Assembly: GCF_002102345.1 (NCBI RefSeq)
Contig: NZ_LQPP01000011.1
Span: 1 to 64,000 of the forward strand
From: Mycolicibacterium peregrinum
GTDB lineage: Bacteria > Actinomycetota > Actinomycetes > Mycobacteriales > Mycobacteriaceae
DNA: 64,000 nucleotides
Direction: 5' to 3'
Part shown: one piece after another, positions 24,099 to 32,617 of the stretch
Layout of the letters: each line of letters opens with the position of its first letter
How positions within the stretch are numbered: position 1 is the first letter of the stretch
Made by a program: the position numbers and the translations under genes
The notes under the pieces: model-generated
Databases searched by the model: none
What the model saw: the letters and a program-made list of their open reading frames with translations, nothing else
Told to the model about the DNA's origin: nothing

Positions 24099-25241
24099 AT
24101 GAAGCGACTCGTTTTGGAGGCCGAGCACGAGGCGTTCCGGGACACCGTGCGCCAGTTCATCGAGCGTGAACTTGTGCCGAACGCCGAGAAGTGGGAGACC
24201 GACCGCATCGTCGACCGCCAGGCGTATACGGCTGCAGGCGAATATGGACTCATCGGGTTCAACATGCCCGAGGAATACGGCGGTGGAGGCGTCGACGATT
24301 TCAGGTTCAACGCCGTCATCGACGAAGAGATCGCCCGCTACGGCGGTCCGGCACCGTCGTTGAGCCTGCAGAACGACGTTGTCGGACCATATTTCTCGTC
24401 ATTGGCCAACGATGAGCAGAAGAAGCGCTGGCTGCCGGGCATCATCAGCGGTAAGTTGATCGTCGCCGTGGCCATGACCGAGCCGGGCGCAGGCAGTGAC
24501 TTGGCTGGTATCCGTACCTCGGCAGTTCGCGATGGTGACGACTGGATTGTCAACGGTTCGAAGACATTCATCTCGTCCGGGATCAACTGCGATCTGGTGG
24601 TGGTGGTGTGTCGTACCGATCCCGATGCCGGGCACAAGGGCTTCACCTTGCTCGTGGTCGAGGACGGGATGGACGGGTTCAGTCGTGGCCGCAAGCTGGA
24701 CAAGATGGGTCTGCACTATCAGGACACCGCCGAACTCGTATTCTCCGACGTCCGGGTGCCTGCGGCCAACCTCCTGGGCAAAGAGGGGCGGGGCTTTTAT
24801 CACCTGATGCACAACCTGCCTTCGGAGCGGTTGTCCATTGCTATTTCGGCCATCGGCGGTGCCCGCGAAACCTGGCGGCAGACGCTGCAATACGCCAAAG
24901 ACCGCAAGGCTTTCGGGCAACCGATCGGCAGCTTCCAGCACAACCGTTTCCTGCTGGCCGAGATGGACACCGAACTCGAGATCGGCGAGCAGTACATAGA
25001 CCGGTGTCTGCAAGCGGTGGTCGACGGTGAGTTGACCGCGGTCGAGGCCTCGAAAGCCAAGTGGTGGTGCACCGAGACCGCGAAAAAGGTGATCGATGGC
25101 TGTGTGCAGTTGCACGGCGGCTATGGCTACATGACCGAGTACCGGGTGGCCCGCGACTACCTGGACAACCGCATCATGACGATCTTCGGGGGCACCACTG
25201 AGATCATGAAGGACATCATCGGTCGCGACTTGGGATTGTGA
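24099..25241 (+). CDS. Acyl-CoA dehydrogenase
   Basis: 380 residues, standard length. Motifs are FNMPEEYGGGGVDDF, VAMTEPGAGSDLAGIRTSA, NGSKTFISSGINCD, RKAFGQPIGSFQHNRFLLAE, LHGGYGYMTEYRVARDYLDN and the C-terminal IFGGTTEIMKDIIGRDLGL. The last resembles long-chain enzymes in which the catalytic glutamate lies in an earlier helix. It starts 9 bp after the dehydratase and is the fifth gene of the operon. Confidence 0.92.
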   Translation: MKRLVLEAEHEAFRDTVRQFIERELVPNAEKWETDRIVDRQAYTAAGEYGLIGFNMPEEYGGGGVDDFRFNAVIDEEIARYGGPAPSLSLQNDVVGPYFSSLANDEQKKRWLPGIISGKLIVAVAMTEPGAGSDLAGIRTSAVRDGDDWIVNGSKTFISSGINCDLVVVVCRTDPDAGHKGFTLLVVEDGMDGFSRGRKLDKMGLHYQDTAELVFSDVRVPAANLLGKEGRGFYHLMHNLPSERLSIAISAIGGARETWRQTLQYAKDRKAFGQPIGSFQHNRFLLAEMDTELEIGEQYIDRCLQAVVDGELTAVEASKAKWWCTETAKKVIDGCVQLHGGYGYMTEYRVARDYLDNRIMTIFGGTTEIMKDIIGRDLGL

Positions 25242-25263
25242 TCCTTCCGATGAATCGGTTGTC

Positions 25264-26019
25264 GTGAACGGTATTTCGGTCGACCACGAGGGTGCTGTCC
25301 AGCGGATTCTGCTGGATCGGCCGGAGAAACTCAACGCCGTCGACACCCCGATGCTCGACGAGTTGTCGGCCCGGCTTGCCGAAGCCGCGGCCGACGACTC
25401 GGTACGGGCGCTTCTGCTCACCGGAGCGGGGCGGGCGTTCTGCTCGGGCGGCGACTTGACCGGCGGTGACACCCACGGCGCCGCGCACGCCGCCAACCGG
25501 GTGGTTCAGGCGATCACGGCTCTGCCGAAACCGGTGGTCGCCGGAGTGCACGGCGCGGCGGCCGGCTTCGGCTGCCCGCTGGCGCTGGCCTGCGACCTGG
25601 TGGTGGCCTCGCCCGCGGCGTACTTCCAGTTGGCATTCAGCCGGGTCGGGTTGATGCCCGACGGCGGCGCCTGTGCGCTACTGCCGGACCTGATCGGGCG
25701 TGCCCGCGCGGCACGGATGGCAATGACCGCCGAACGGGTCGACGCTGCAACGGCATTCGAGTGGGGGATGATCTCACATCTGGCCGGCGCTGACGACTAC
25801 GAGACAGTGCTGGAGGATGTGTTGCGGTCGGCAGCCGGTGGGCCGACATTGTCGTACGCCTGGACCAAGCGCGCGTTGGTTGCCGGGACGCTCGGCGAGC
25901 TGCGGCAGGTTCAGGCCATCGAGGCGGAAGGCCAGCTGGCCTTGGCCCACAGCTCAGATTTCCGCGAGGGTGTGCGGGCCTTTCGGGAACGGCGGAGCCC
26001 CGACTTCCGAGGTCGTTGA
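25264..26019 (+). CDS. Crotonase-family protein, likely enoyl-CoA isomerase
   Basis: 251 residues from a GTG start. Oxyanion-hole segments are AFCSGGDLTGG and VHGAAAGFGCPLALACD. The first hydratase glutamate is replaced (GCPLA instead of GCELA), while the second region reads FSRVGLMPDGGACALLP. That pattern is common in PaaG-like 2,3-enoyl-CoA isomerases, so isomerisation is more likely than hydration. It is the last recognisable catalytic gene of the operon that starts at 19612. Confidence 0.85.
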   Translation: MNGISVDHEGAVQRILLDRPEKLNAVDTPMLDELSARLAEAAADDSVRALLLTGAGRAFCSGGDLTGGDTHGAAHAANRVVQAITALPKPVVAGVHGAAAGFGCPLALACDLVVASPAAYFQLAFSRVGLMPDGGACALLPDLIGRARAARMAMTAERVDAATAFEWGMISHLAGADDYETVLEDVLRSAAGGPTLSYAWTKRALVAGTLGELRQVQAIEAEGQLALAHSSDFREGVRAFRERRSPDFRGR

Positions 26020-26052
26020 GCTCGATATCAATCTTTGCAACCCGTTGATCGC

Positions 26053-26070
26053 TAAACAGTTAACTGATTA
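26053..26070. promoter_or_regulatory. Candidate operator TAAACAGTTAACTGATTA
   Basis: An 18-bp dyad with arms TAANCAG and CTGNTTA. It is 15/18 identical to the element before the ligase at 19612 and stands 70 bp upstream of a small membrane-protein gene. Confidence 0.65.
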
Positions 26071-26139
26071 TCGCGATTCTGCTGTGGTGTGGGGCATTCG
26101 TGCGATACGTTGCGACCACAGTCATAGAAAGGTGGTCCA

Positions 26140-26289
26140 GTGGCCGGAGCGGCAGTGGCATTTCTCCTACTCCTACTGGGTATTGGTGCGATCGCGGGGG
26201 TTGTCGTGGCGACCGTGTTGGGTTACACCACAATCGCCATAGTCGTTGGGATCGTCTCAGGCGCCTTCTTCGCCGGCCGAGTGTGCTGA
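26140..26289 (+). CDS. Small hydrophobic membrane protein (49 aa)
   Basis: A GTG start with AAAGGTGG 6 nt upstream opens a 49-codon frame. The peptide is almost wholly hydrophobic: AVAFLLLLLGIGAIAGVVVA, a polar TVLGYTT turn, then IAIVVGIVSGAFFAG and a basic end RVC. Two transmembrane helices with a short loop are predicted. No homologue is recognised. Its upstream region carries the same operator as the ligase operon, so it may be expressed with that pathway. Confidence 0.6.
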   Translation: MAGAAVAFLLLLLGIGAIAGVVVATVLGYTTIAIVVGIVSGAFFAGRVC

Positions 26290-26298
26290 GCAGACGCA

Positions 26299-26562
26299 TT
26301 AGCCACCGGACGCCTGTTCGCGGGGGAGCCGGCTCCGTTCCTGGAGTTCGGCCCTGAGTTCCTGCGTGTCAGAAGTGTGTTCCAGCACCGACATCAGGTC
26401 CGCCGACAGCTGAAGATGCTGACGCATACCCATTTGCTCCCAAGCCCGCACGAGCATGGTCTTCGTCGCCATCAGTGTGGACAGCGGGGCGCGAGCAATC
26501 TTGGCCGCCAACGCTTCCGTCACCGGTTCGAGCTCGTCGCGCGCGACGACGCGGTTGACCAA
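26299..26562 (-). pseudogene. Truncated enoyl-CoA hydratase, C-terminal third only
   Basis: The frame encodes LVNRVVARDELEPVTEALAA, then APLSTLMATKTMLVRAWEQM and ends ERSRLPREQASGG. This is the C-terminal helical part of a crotonase (VNxVV...A..I...P..., K...). The catalytic core with the oxyanion hole and glutamates is missing. Upstream sequence before about 26570 does not continue the domain. There is no ribosome-binding site. It is a gene remnant, next to a TetR/oxidoreductase pair that may mark a rearrangement point. Confidence 0.75.
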
Positions 26563-26613
26563 GGTCCGCCGCGGACAGGGTCTGTGCGGGTCATCCGCGT
26601 TACTTCCGTTGAG

Positions 26614-27252
26614 TTAGTTGCTGATTGCCGGTGCGGCCAGCGAGAACCTATCGTCGGTCAGCTGTGCGATGAGGAAGGCGGCGATGTCGGCCCGTGTCAT
26701 CGCTGATCCGACCCTGTCACGGCCGAGAAAGCCTGCCCGGACAGTACCTTTCGGCTTTCCGTTCGTCGGCCGGGTGATCCGGGCGATGGTCCAGTTCAGC
26801 CCGGACTTGGTGATCGCCTGCGTCATCCCGGCGAGCTCGGTGAGGGCGTTGGGAAACATCGTCCCGGCCATGATCGGCAGGATCTTGGCTTTCAGCGTCG
26901 GCTGGTCCCGCTCGTCCGGGACCGACGGTGTCGCGAGTCCGATGTAACGACTGACGTTCTCGGCTGTCATGGCGGCAGCGATGTTCTTGGTTCCCTCAGT
27001 GATCGGCGTGCCCTTGGCGCCACGTTTGAGCGATGGCCCGAGGGCGCTGATCACTGCGTCGGCCCGGTGGATGGCCTGCCGAATGCGCTCGACGTCTGAC
27101 AGTTCCCCGGTGACCGTGGTGAGTGCGCCATCGTTGATTTCGAGTTTGGCCGGGTTGCGAACGTATGCAGTGACCTTGTGGCCCGCGGCCAGTAGATCGG
27201 TAACGACGAAGCGGCCGATCTGGCCGGATCCGCCGAAAACAGTGATGTTCAT
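26614..27252 (-). CDS. NAD(P)-binding oxidoreductase, NmrA/atypical SDR type
   Basis: 212 residues. The N-terminal Rossmann motif is MNITVFGGSGQIGRFVVTDL, followed by VTAYVRNPAKL and DAVISALGPS. These are typical of atypical extended SDRs related to NmrA and biliverdin-reductase-B-like flavin reductases. The usual catalytic Tyr-x3-Lys is not evident. It is directly downstream (15 bp) of a TetR gene on the same strand, so it is likely self-regulated with that regulator. Possible roles are a quinone or flavin reductase, or a redox-sensing protein. Confidence 0.8.
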   Translation of the reverse strand: MNITVFGGSGQIGRFVVTDLLAAGHKVTAYVRNPAKLEINDGALTTVTGELSDVERIRQAIHRADAVISALGPSLKRGAKGTPITEGTKNIAAAMTAENVSRYIGLATPSVPDERDQPTLKAKILPIMAGTMFPNALTELAGMTQAITKSGLNWTIARITRPTNGKPKGTVRAGFLGRDRVGSAMTRADIAAFLIAQLTDDRFSLAAPAISN

Positions 27253-27267
27253 GGCGATACCTCTAGG

Positions 27268-27894
27268 TTAGTCAGGGTCGGCGCCTGGTATCCGGGCGCC
27301 GATTCCGGTCAGGACGATATCAATGAATGGTCGAACATGTTGGTGAGCATTAAGTTTCGCATCGTGATGACTCGCCGGCGCCAGGTTCATAACGTGCATC
27401 ATGACACTTCCGAACAGGCACTCCGCGACATCGAGTGACGCCGCTTCCGTGGATATTTCACCCCGGCGCAGCGCGCGCTGGAAGATTGCTGTGGACGTCT
27501 CGATGAGTGGTTCCGTCACTCGGGCCCGGATACCGTCGAGTGTGGCAATGCCAGCGACCGCGTCCACCGTGATCCGCACCGCCGTCCAGCCGGACGGCTT
27601 GAGAAAGTATTCGAAAAGATCTGTGGCCCAAGCCGTAACGTCGTCGTAGAGGGTCCCGGTGTCGGTTCGATCGGCCAGGTGTGCAGCTCCGGCGACGACA
27701 CTGTCGACCAACAGCTGTTCCTTGGACGACCACCGCAGATACAGTGACGACTTCCCGACGCCTGCCGACTGGGCGACCCCTCGCATCGAGAAACCCGACC
27801 AACCGTGCCGGGCGTATTCGTCAAGGGCGGCGGCCATGATGCGATCAGTGGCCAACGGGTCGCGGGGTCTACCGCGAGTCTCGTTGCCCTCCAT
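27268..27894 (-). CDS. TetR-family transcriptional regulator
   Basis: 208 residues. The HTH spans residues ~20-60 (ARHGWSGFSMRGVAQSAGVG, then KSSLYLRWSSKEQLLVDSVV). A helical ligand-binding domain follows. The ATG at 27894 has AAAGGA upstream. It forms an operon with the NmrA-like oxidoreductase and is divergent from a kinase-P450 pair. The shared gap holds a CGGACC-N5-GGTCCG palindrome, which is the best candidate operator. Confidence 0.9.
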   Translation of the reverse strand: MEGNETRGRPRDPLATDRIMAAALDEYARHGWSGFSMRGVAQSAGVGKSSLYLRWSSKEQLLVDSVVAGAAHLADRTDTGTLYDDVTAWATDLFEYFLKPSGWTAVRITVDAVAGIATLDGIRARVTEPLIETSTAIFQRALRRGEISTEAASLDVAECLFGSVMMHVMNLAPASHHDAKLNAHQHVRPFIDIVLTGIGARIPGADPD

Positions 27895-27966
27895 CGGCCG
27901 TCCTTTCCTCGGTTTCGGCAGCTGGTTTCGGCAACTTTAGCCGCAGCGTCCCCGGAATGGGACTTG

Positions 27967-27983
27967 CGGACCGTAGTGGTCCG
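27967..27983. promoter_or_regulatory. Candidate operator CGGACC-GTAGT-GGTCCG
   Basis: Perfect 6-bp arms with a 5-bp spacer lie between the divergent TetR (27894) and kinase (28029) genes. Confidence 0.6.
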
Positions 27984-28028
27984 TTATAGCGTATGGCCTG
28001 CGTCACATTGGCTGAATCGAGGAAACAC

Positions 28029-29177
28029 ATGCATTCCGCAGCGAACCTTCGTGCCCTTGCTCAGATTGCCGCCTCGGTGCTGCCGCGGGTTCCGACGCGC
28101 GGGCCCTGGAAGTCCGCCGACGTCACCGCCACCTGGCTCACCGAGCACTTGGCGGAGGATGTGCAGGGTGCCGCCGTCCTGGCGGTGGCACCCCTGGACG
28201 GAACGACCGGAACGACGGATCGCCAGCGGATCGTGGTCGAGTGGAATGACGTAGGTAAGGAGGCCGGCCTGCCGGCGAACCTGTTCCTCAAGAGCTCACC
28301 GCTGTCGGCGAAGAACCGGGTGATGGTGGGCGCCCTGGACATGGCAGTCAACGAAGTGCACTTCTACAACGAGGCTGCCGCCTCCCTCAAGGGCGTGGTG
28401 CCCAAAGCCTGGTTCGCCTACGCGGGTATCGGTGCTCGGTTCCTCATCGTCCTGGAGGATATCGTCGCCGACGGCGGTCGACCTTATGCGCTGGCCGACC
28501 GCTGTGAAATCGCGCATGCCCGCGGTGTCATCGAGGCTTTCGCTGATCTGCACTCGCAGTTCTGGAACAGCCCCCGATTCAGCCGCGACCTGACCTGGGC
28601 GCGGACCTGGAGTGCCCGTCCGGGCTATGCCGTGCTCAAGCAGTTCTACTTGCGGGGCCGCGCCGGAGCGCTCAAGCTCGGCCGCCCAGAAGTGACTCCG
28701 GCCGTGCGGGCGGTTTCGCAGGCGCTGGACCGACACGCGGCTGCGTACTACCGCGAATTCGAGGCGGGTCCCTTGACTCTGCTGCATGGAGATTCCCATC
28801 TGGGCAACACGTTTTCGACGAGTGACGGCCGGTCCGGCCTGCTCGACTGGCAGGTTGTCTGGCAGGGCCCCGGCCTACGCGAAGTGTCCTACTGGATGAC
28901 CACCGGCCTCGAGCCTGAAATGCGCCGCGCCCACGAGCGGGAACTACTCGAACGCTATCTCGACGGCCTGCGATCCGGCGGCGTCCCCGATGTGCCGCAA
29001 TACGGCACGGCTTTCGAACGCTACCGGTTGTTCTCCGCAGAAGCCTGGGACGCCACGGCGATGACCATCAACTGGCCAGGACTGCAAGCCGAGGAGAACG
29101 CCGAGGCCGCCTGGCGCCGAGCGTGCGTGGCGGTCGAGGATCTCGACACCGCATCACTGCTGAACCGCCTCCGCTAA
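28029..29177 (+). CDS. APH/ecdysteroid-kinase-like phosphotransferase
   Basis: 382 residues from the ATG at 28029, with GAGGAAA upstream; a longer start at 27993 would overlap the operator region. It is a small-molecule kinase fold: LTLLHGDSHLGNTF contains the catalytic HxDxxxxN, and SGLLDWQVVWQGPG contains the metal-binding DxQ variant of DxD/E. An N-lobe lysine is in LPANLFLKSSP. Relatives phosphorylate hydroxyl groups of small lipophilic molecules. It is followed after 27 bp by a P450, suggesting a hydroxylation-phosphorylation sequence on one substrate (inference). Confidence 0.82.
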   Translation: MHSAANLRALAQIAASVLPRVPTRGPWKSADVTATWLTEHLAEDVQGAAVLAVAPLDGTTGTTDRQRIVVEWNDVGKEAGLPANLFLKSSPLSAKNRVMVGALDMAVNEVHFYNEAAASLKGVVPKAWFAYAGIGARFLIVLEDIVADGGRPYALADRCEIAHARGVIEAFADLHSQFWNSPRFSRDLTWARTWSARPGYAVLKQFYLRGRAGALKLGRPEVTPAVRAVSQALDRHAAAYYREFEAGPLTLLHGDSHLGNTFSTSDGRSGLLDWQVVWQGPGLREVSYWMTTGLEPEMRRAHERELLERYLDGLRSGGVPDVPQYGTAFERYRLFSAEAWDATAMTINWPGLQAEENAEAAWRRACVAVEDLDTASLLNRLR

Positions 29178-29204
29178 CCCAGCACCACGACCAGTGAGGA
29201 TGTT

Positions 29205-30377
29205 ATGACTGATACCTGCCCCGCAATGCCGGCCCTCGATGCGCTGCCGTTTCGCGCCGACCGAACTGGCGCATGGCGCATGTTGCATGCCGCCGGCGAT
29301 GTCAGTGTCTCGGATAAAGGCGTCTACTTCATCACCGGCGCCGATGCGGTCGAGGCCGCCGCCAAGCAACCCAACGTGTTCTCCTCGAGTGGGGCGTTCG
29401 CTCTCTTGGGCAGCCCGATCCCGCTCGTACCGATCGCATTCGACCCACCTGAGCACACCCGGTATCGGCGCATGGTGGACAAGTTCTTCAGCCCGCGCAG
29501 TATGGCCGCCATCGAACCTGAGCTTCGTCAGCAGGTCGGCGACTTGATCGACGGGATCGTCGCCGGCGGCGACGCTTGTGAAGTGGTCGGCGCGTTGGCA
29601 ATTCCGTATCCCTCGCAGGTGTTCCTGACATTGTTCGGTTTGCCGCTCGAAGACCGGGACCGCCTGATCGGGTGGAAGGACGCGATCCTCCAGTTCGCCG
29701 AAGCAGATAGCCCCGAGCCGACTCCCGAAGTGTTGATGCAGGCTGCCGAGATGTATGGGTATCTGTTCGAGCACCTCACCCACCGCCGCGACAATCAGGG
29801 CGACGACCTGCTCAGTCAGCTGCTCGCCGACCGCGAGGAAGGCGGTCTGACCGACGAGGAGATCCTCGGCCTGTGTTTCTTGTTCATCATTGCCGGTCTG
29901 GACACCGTCACCGCTGCGGTCGGATTCGCGATCACTGCTTTGGCGCAGGACCCGGCACGTCGGCAACAGTTGATCGAACATCCCGAGGAGATCCCGACCT
30001 TCATCGAGGAGATACTGCGCGTTGACGGCCCGGTGCCGTATGCGCCGCGGGTCACCACCGAGGAGGTCCATATCGGCGACGTTGCGATTCCTGCCGGATC
30101 CACCTGCTGGCTCAGCTTCGGAGCAGCGAACCGGGATCCGGCCCGCTTCGACGACCCGGACACCGTGCACGATGACCGGGCCAATCATTTCGCCTTCGGG
30201 CGCGGTCCACACCGCTGCCTCGGATCACACTTGGCGCGCATGGAACTTCGGCTGGTGATCGAAGAGTGGAACAAGCGGATTCCGCACTACGCGCTGAGCA
30301 ACGTCGAAGTACCACAGGTCATCTGGCCGAGCGGGACTCTCGCACTCGAGCGAATCGATCTGACTATCTCACAGTGA
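29205..30377 (+). CDS. Cytochrome P450
   Basis: 390-residue soluble bacterial P450. The I-helix oxygen-activation motif is AGLDT at ~230-234, ExxR is in EEILRV at ~268-272, and the heme-binding loop FGRGPHRCLGSH has Cys338 as proximal ligand. All key residues are present. It is a monooxygenase needing a ferredoxin, for example the 3Fe-4S type encoded at 14721. It lies downstream of the APH-like kinase and converges on the TetR at 30393. Substrate unknown. Confidence 0.95.
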   Translation: MTDTCPAMPALDALPFRADRTGAWRMLHAAGDVSVSDKGVYFITGADAVEAAAKQPNVFSSSGAFALLGSPIPLVPIAFDPPEHTRYRRMVDKFFSPRSMAAIEPELRQQVGDLIDGIVAGGDACEVVGALAIPYPSQVFLTLFGLPLEDRDRLIGWKDAILQFAEADSPEPTPEVLMQAAEMYGYLFEHLTHRRDNQGDDLLSQLLADREEGGLTDEEILGLCFLFIIAGLDTVTAAVGFAITALAQDPARRQQLIEHPEEIPTFIEEILRVDGPVPYAPRVTTEEVHIGDVAIPAGSTCWLSFGAANRDPARFDDPDTVHDDRANHFAFGRGPHRCLGSHLARMELRLVIEEWNKRIPHYALSNVEVPQVIWPSGTLALERIDLTISQ

Positions 30378-30392
30378 CTTGGTCTTCGGGTT

Positions 30393-30989
30393 TCAGATGG
30401 CCGGGTTACGAACGCCTTCGAGCAGGGCGTCGAGGGCCTCACCGACTGCGACGCGTGCGGCCGGGACGTCGTCGGAGTTGCCGACATACAGTGCTGCCTC
30501 TTCGCATGAGACGAGCAGAAGATGCGCTAGGGCGTCGGGTGCCACTGCTCGCATACTCCCGTCGCGAACGCCGTCGGCCACGAGCTGGCGGATAGTATTG
30601 AGGCCGTAGGAGGAGCCGATCGCACGGAACCTTTCCCATCCCAGCACCGCGGGCGCATCGAGAACAATGCGGCGGATGTCGCTGTCCAGACCGGTGTCGA
30701 GGTAGCTGTCGATCGTTCGCTTCAACCGGCCGAAGCCTGAGGGTAATCCGATGAACGGATCGACGTGCCGATCCATCAGTTCTTTCAGTACCTCTTCGAA
30801 CACGGCCCCGAACAGGGCGGACTTGTCTTCGAAGTGGTGATACAGCGCGCCTCGGGTCCCGACCCCAGCCGCCCGGGCGATCTCCTCGGTACTGGCGGCG
30901 GCGAAGCCCACTCGGGAGAACATCTCTCGCGCAGCGCTGAGTATCTGCTGGCGTGACCGCTCGCCGCGCTTCAGTGACACCCTGGGCAT
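30393..30989 (-). CDS. TetR-family transcriptional regulator
   Basis: 198 residues. The HTH is near residues 15-60 (REMFSRVGFAAASTEEIARA, then VGTRGALYHHFEDKSALF). The ligand domain contains RRIVLDAPAVLGWERFRAI, which resembles the C-terminal motif of a TetR subgroup common in actinobacteria. It is the last gene of the leftward operon that begins with the AveC-like protein, 29 bp after the ligase. The palindrome upstream of that operon at 37092 is its most likely binding site (inference). Confidence 0.9.
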   Translation of the reverse strand: MPRVSLKRGERSRQQILSAAREMFSRVGFAAASTEEIARAAGVGTRGALYHHFEDKSALFGAVFEEVLKELMDRHVDPFIGLPSGFGRLKRTIDSYLDTGLDSDIRRIVLDAPAVLGWERFRAIGSSYGLNTIRQLVADGVRDGSMRAVAPDALAHLLLVSCEEAALYVGNSDDVPAARVAVGEALDALLEGVRNPAI

Positions 30990-31018
30990 ACATCGACTTT
31001 AGCCGCCATCAATCACTG

Positions 31019-32617
31019 TCATCGGAAGTACCGTGCTCGCAGGTCTGCCTTGCGCACCTTGCCCAGTGCTGTGCGTGGCATCGCGTCGACGACGACCAGT
31101 CGCTCCGGTGTCTTTTGGCGGGCCAGACCAGACGTTGCGAAATGCGCCTGAATTCCGTCGAGATCGACTGTCGCTCCCGGCTTCAGCACCACCACTGCGG
31201 CGACTACATCACCGTAACGCGGATGCGGTGCGGCCACCGCCGCGCCCTCCGCCACCGCCGGGTGCGTGTTCAGGACGTCTTCGACCTGTCCTGACGAGAT
31301 GGTCTCTCCGCCACGGATTATCACGTCTTTGATCCGGTCGGTGATGGTCAGCCGACCTCCCTCATCGATGTGGCCCAGGTCGCCGGTACGAAACCAACCG
31401 TCCGCGGTGAAGGAGTCGGCATTGAGCCGAGGATCCTGATACCCGACGAACTGCTCGGGACCCTGTACGACGATTTCACCGTCGACACCGCACCCACACT
31501 CGGTGCCGTCCGGTCCGAGGACGCGTACCTGTGACCCTGGTAGGGGCTCGCCGTCCGTACTCAGTCGAGCCGACCGGTCTTGGCCGGTGTACAAGCCGGT
31601 GACCGTCGGGTGCTCGGTGGAACCGTAACTGCGGAACGTTCTGATGCCTGCGGCCGCCGCGCGGCGGCCCAGTTCCTCGGTCACCGGCGCGGCCCCAATC
31701 AAGAACTCGCGCAGCGTCGCGAGCGCCTCGGCGGTGTCGCCCAGATCGAGCAGGCTCTCCAGATGGAACGGCGTTCCGGCGGTGGCCGTAACCCCGAATC
31801 GTCGCACCACATCCACGGCTTGGGCCGCATCCCAGCCGTCGATGAACACGGCGCGGCTGCCGGAGAACAGTGGTCGCAGAATGCTGCCAACGCCAGCGAT
31901 ATGCCCTGGAGGAAAGCTCACGAGCTGTACATCGTCCGGACCGCCGGCAAGCACGGACGGCATCGTCCGGTGCTCGGCGAGCAGCGTGTTGTGGGAGTGC
32001 TGCACGCCTTTGGGTGCCGACGTGGTGCCTGAGGTGTACACCAGCAGACACACCTCATCGGCGGTCACCGCGGGCCGAAAGTAGTCACCGGCGGATCGGT
32101 CGAGTTCCGACCATGTCGTGAAGGCCGGCCCCGGCTCGGCGTCGAGCAGGACGACAGCGCGCAGCGTCTCGATATCAGCGAGGTCCGGTACTCGTTCGCG
32201 GTAGGACGTCGACCTCCAGCGGTCGGCCATGATCAGGACCTTGGCGGCGGCTTCGGCCAGAATGAACCGGACCTCGGCGAGTCCGTAGATGTGCGGTATC
32301 GGTACCAACACCCCGCCGCAGAGCAGGACGGCCTGGTAGGCCACGGCGCACTCGGGCCGGTTCGTCAGCTGGACAGCCACCGCGTCGCCCGCGCTCACTC
32401 CCAATCCTTGCAGAGACGCCGCCACCGCCAGTGCGTCACGGTGGATGGCATCGATCGTCGGGCCGTATACCTCACCGTCGACGACAAAAGAGACTGGTGT
32501 CGAGCTATTTCCGCGCGCCCCGGTTTCGAAGGCATCCAGGCAGGTCGTCTGCGCGAACCACCCTTGCTGGTACCACTTGTCTCGCAACTGCGTGTAGTCG
32601 AAGACTGCCGTGCTCAC
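31019..32617 (-). CDS. Acyl-CoA synthetase (AMP-binding ligase)
   Basis: 532 residues. Motifs are LLVYTSGTTSAPKGVQHSHN (phosphate loop, where the usual second glycine is Ser), FRSYGSTEHPTVTG, GWFRTGDLGHIDEGG, ITDRIKDVIIRGGETISSGQ and TALGKVRKADLR with the C-terminal lysine. It is related to cyclohexanecarboxylate/medium-chain ligases by overall layout. The start GTG overlaps the end of the CoA-transferase gene (GTGA), so translation is coupled. Having both a ligase and a CoA-transferase suggests two activation steps or two carboxyl groups in the pathway. Confidence 0.9.
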   Translation of the reverse strand: MSTAVFDYTQLRDKWYQQGWFAQTTCLDAFETGARGNSSTPVSFVVDGEVYGPTIDAIHRDALAVAASLQGLGVSAGDAVAVQLTNRPECAVAYQAVLLCGGVLVPIPHIYGLAEVRFILAEAAAKVLIMADRWRSTSYRERVPDLADIETLRAVVLLDAEPGPAFTTWSELDRSAGDYFRPAVTADEVCLLVYTSGTTSAPKGVQHSHNTLLAEHRTMPSVLAGGPDDVQLVSFPPGHIAGVGSILRPLFSGSRAVFIDGWDAAQAVDVVRRFGVTATAGTPFHLESLLDLGDTAEALATLREFLIGAAPVTEELGRRAAAAGIRTFRSYGSTEHPTVTGLYTGQDRSARLSTDGEPLPGSQVRVLGPDGTECGCGVDGEIVVQGPEQFVGYQDPRLNADSFTADGWFRTGDLGHIDEGGRLTITDRIKDVIIRGGETISSGQVEDVLNTHPAVAEGAAVAAPHPRYGDVVAAVVVLKPGATVDLDGIQAHFATSGLARQKTPERLVVVDAMPRTALGKVRKADLRARYFR

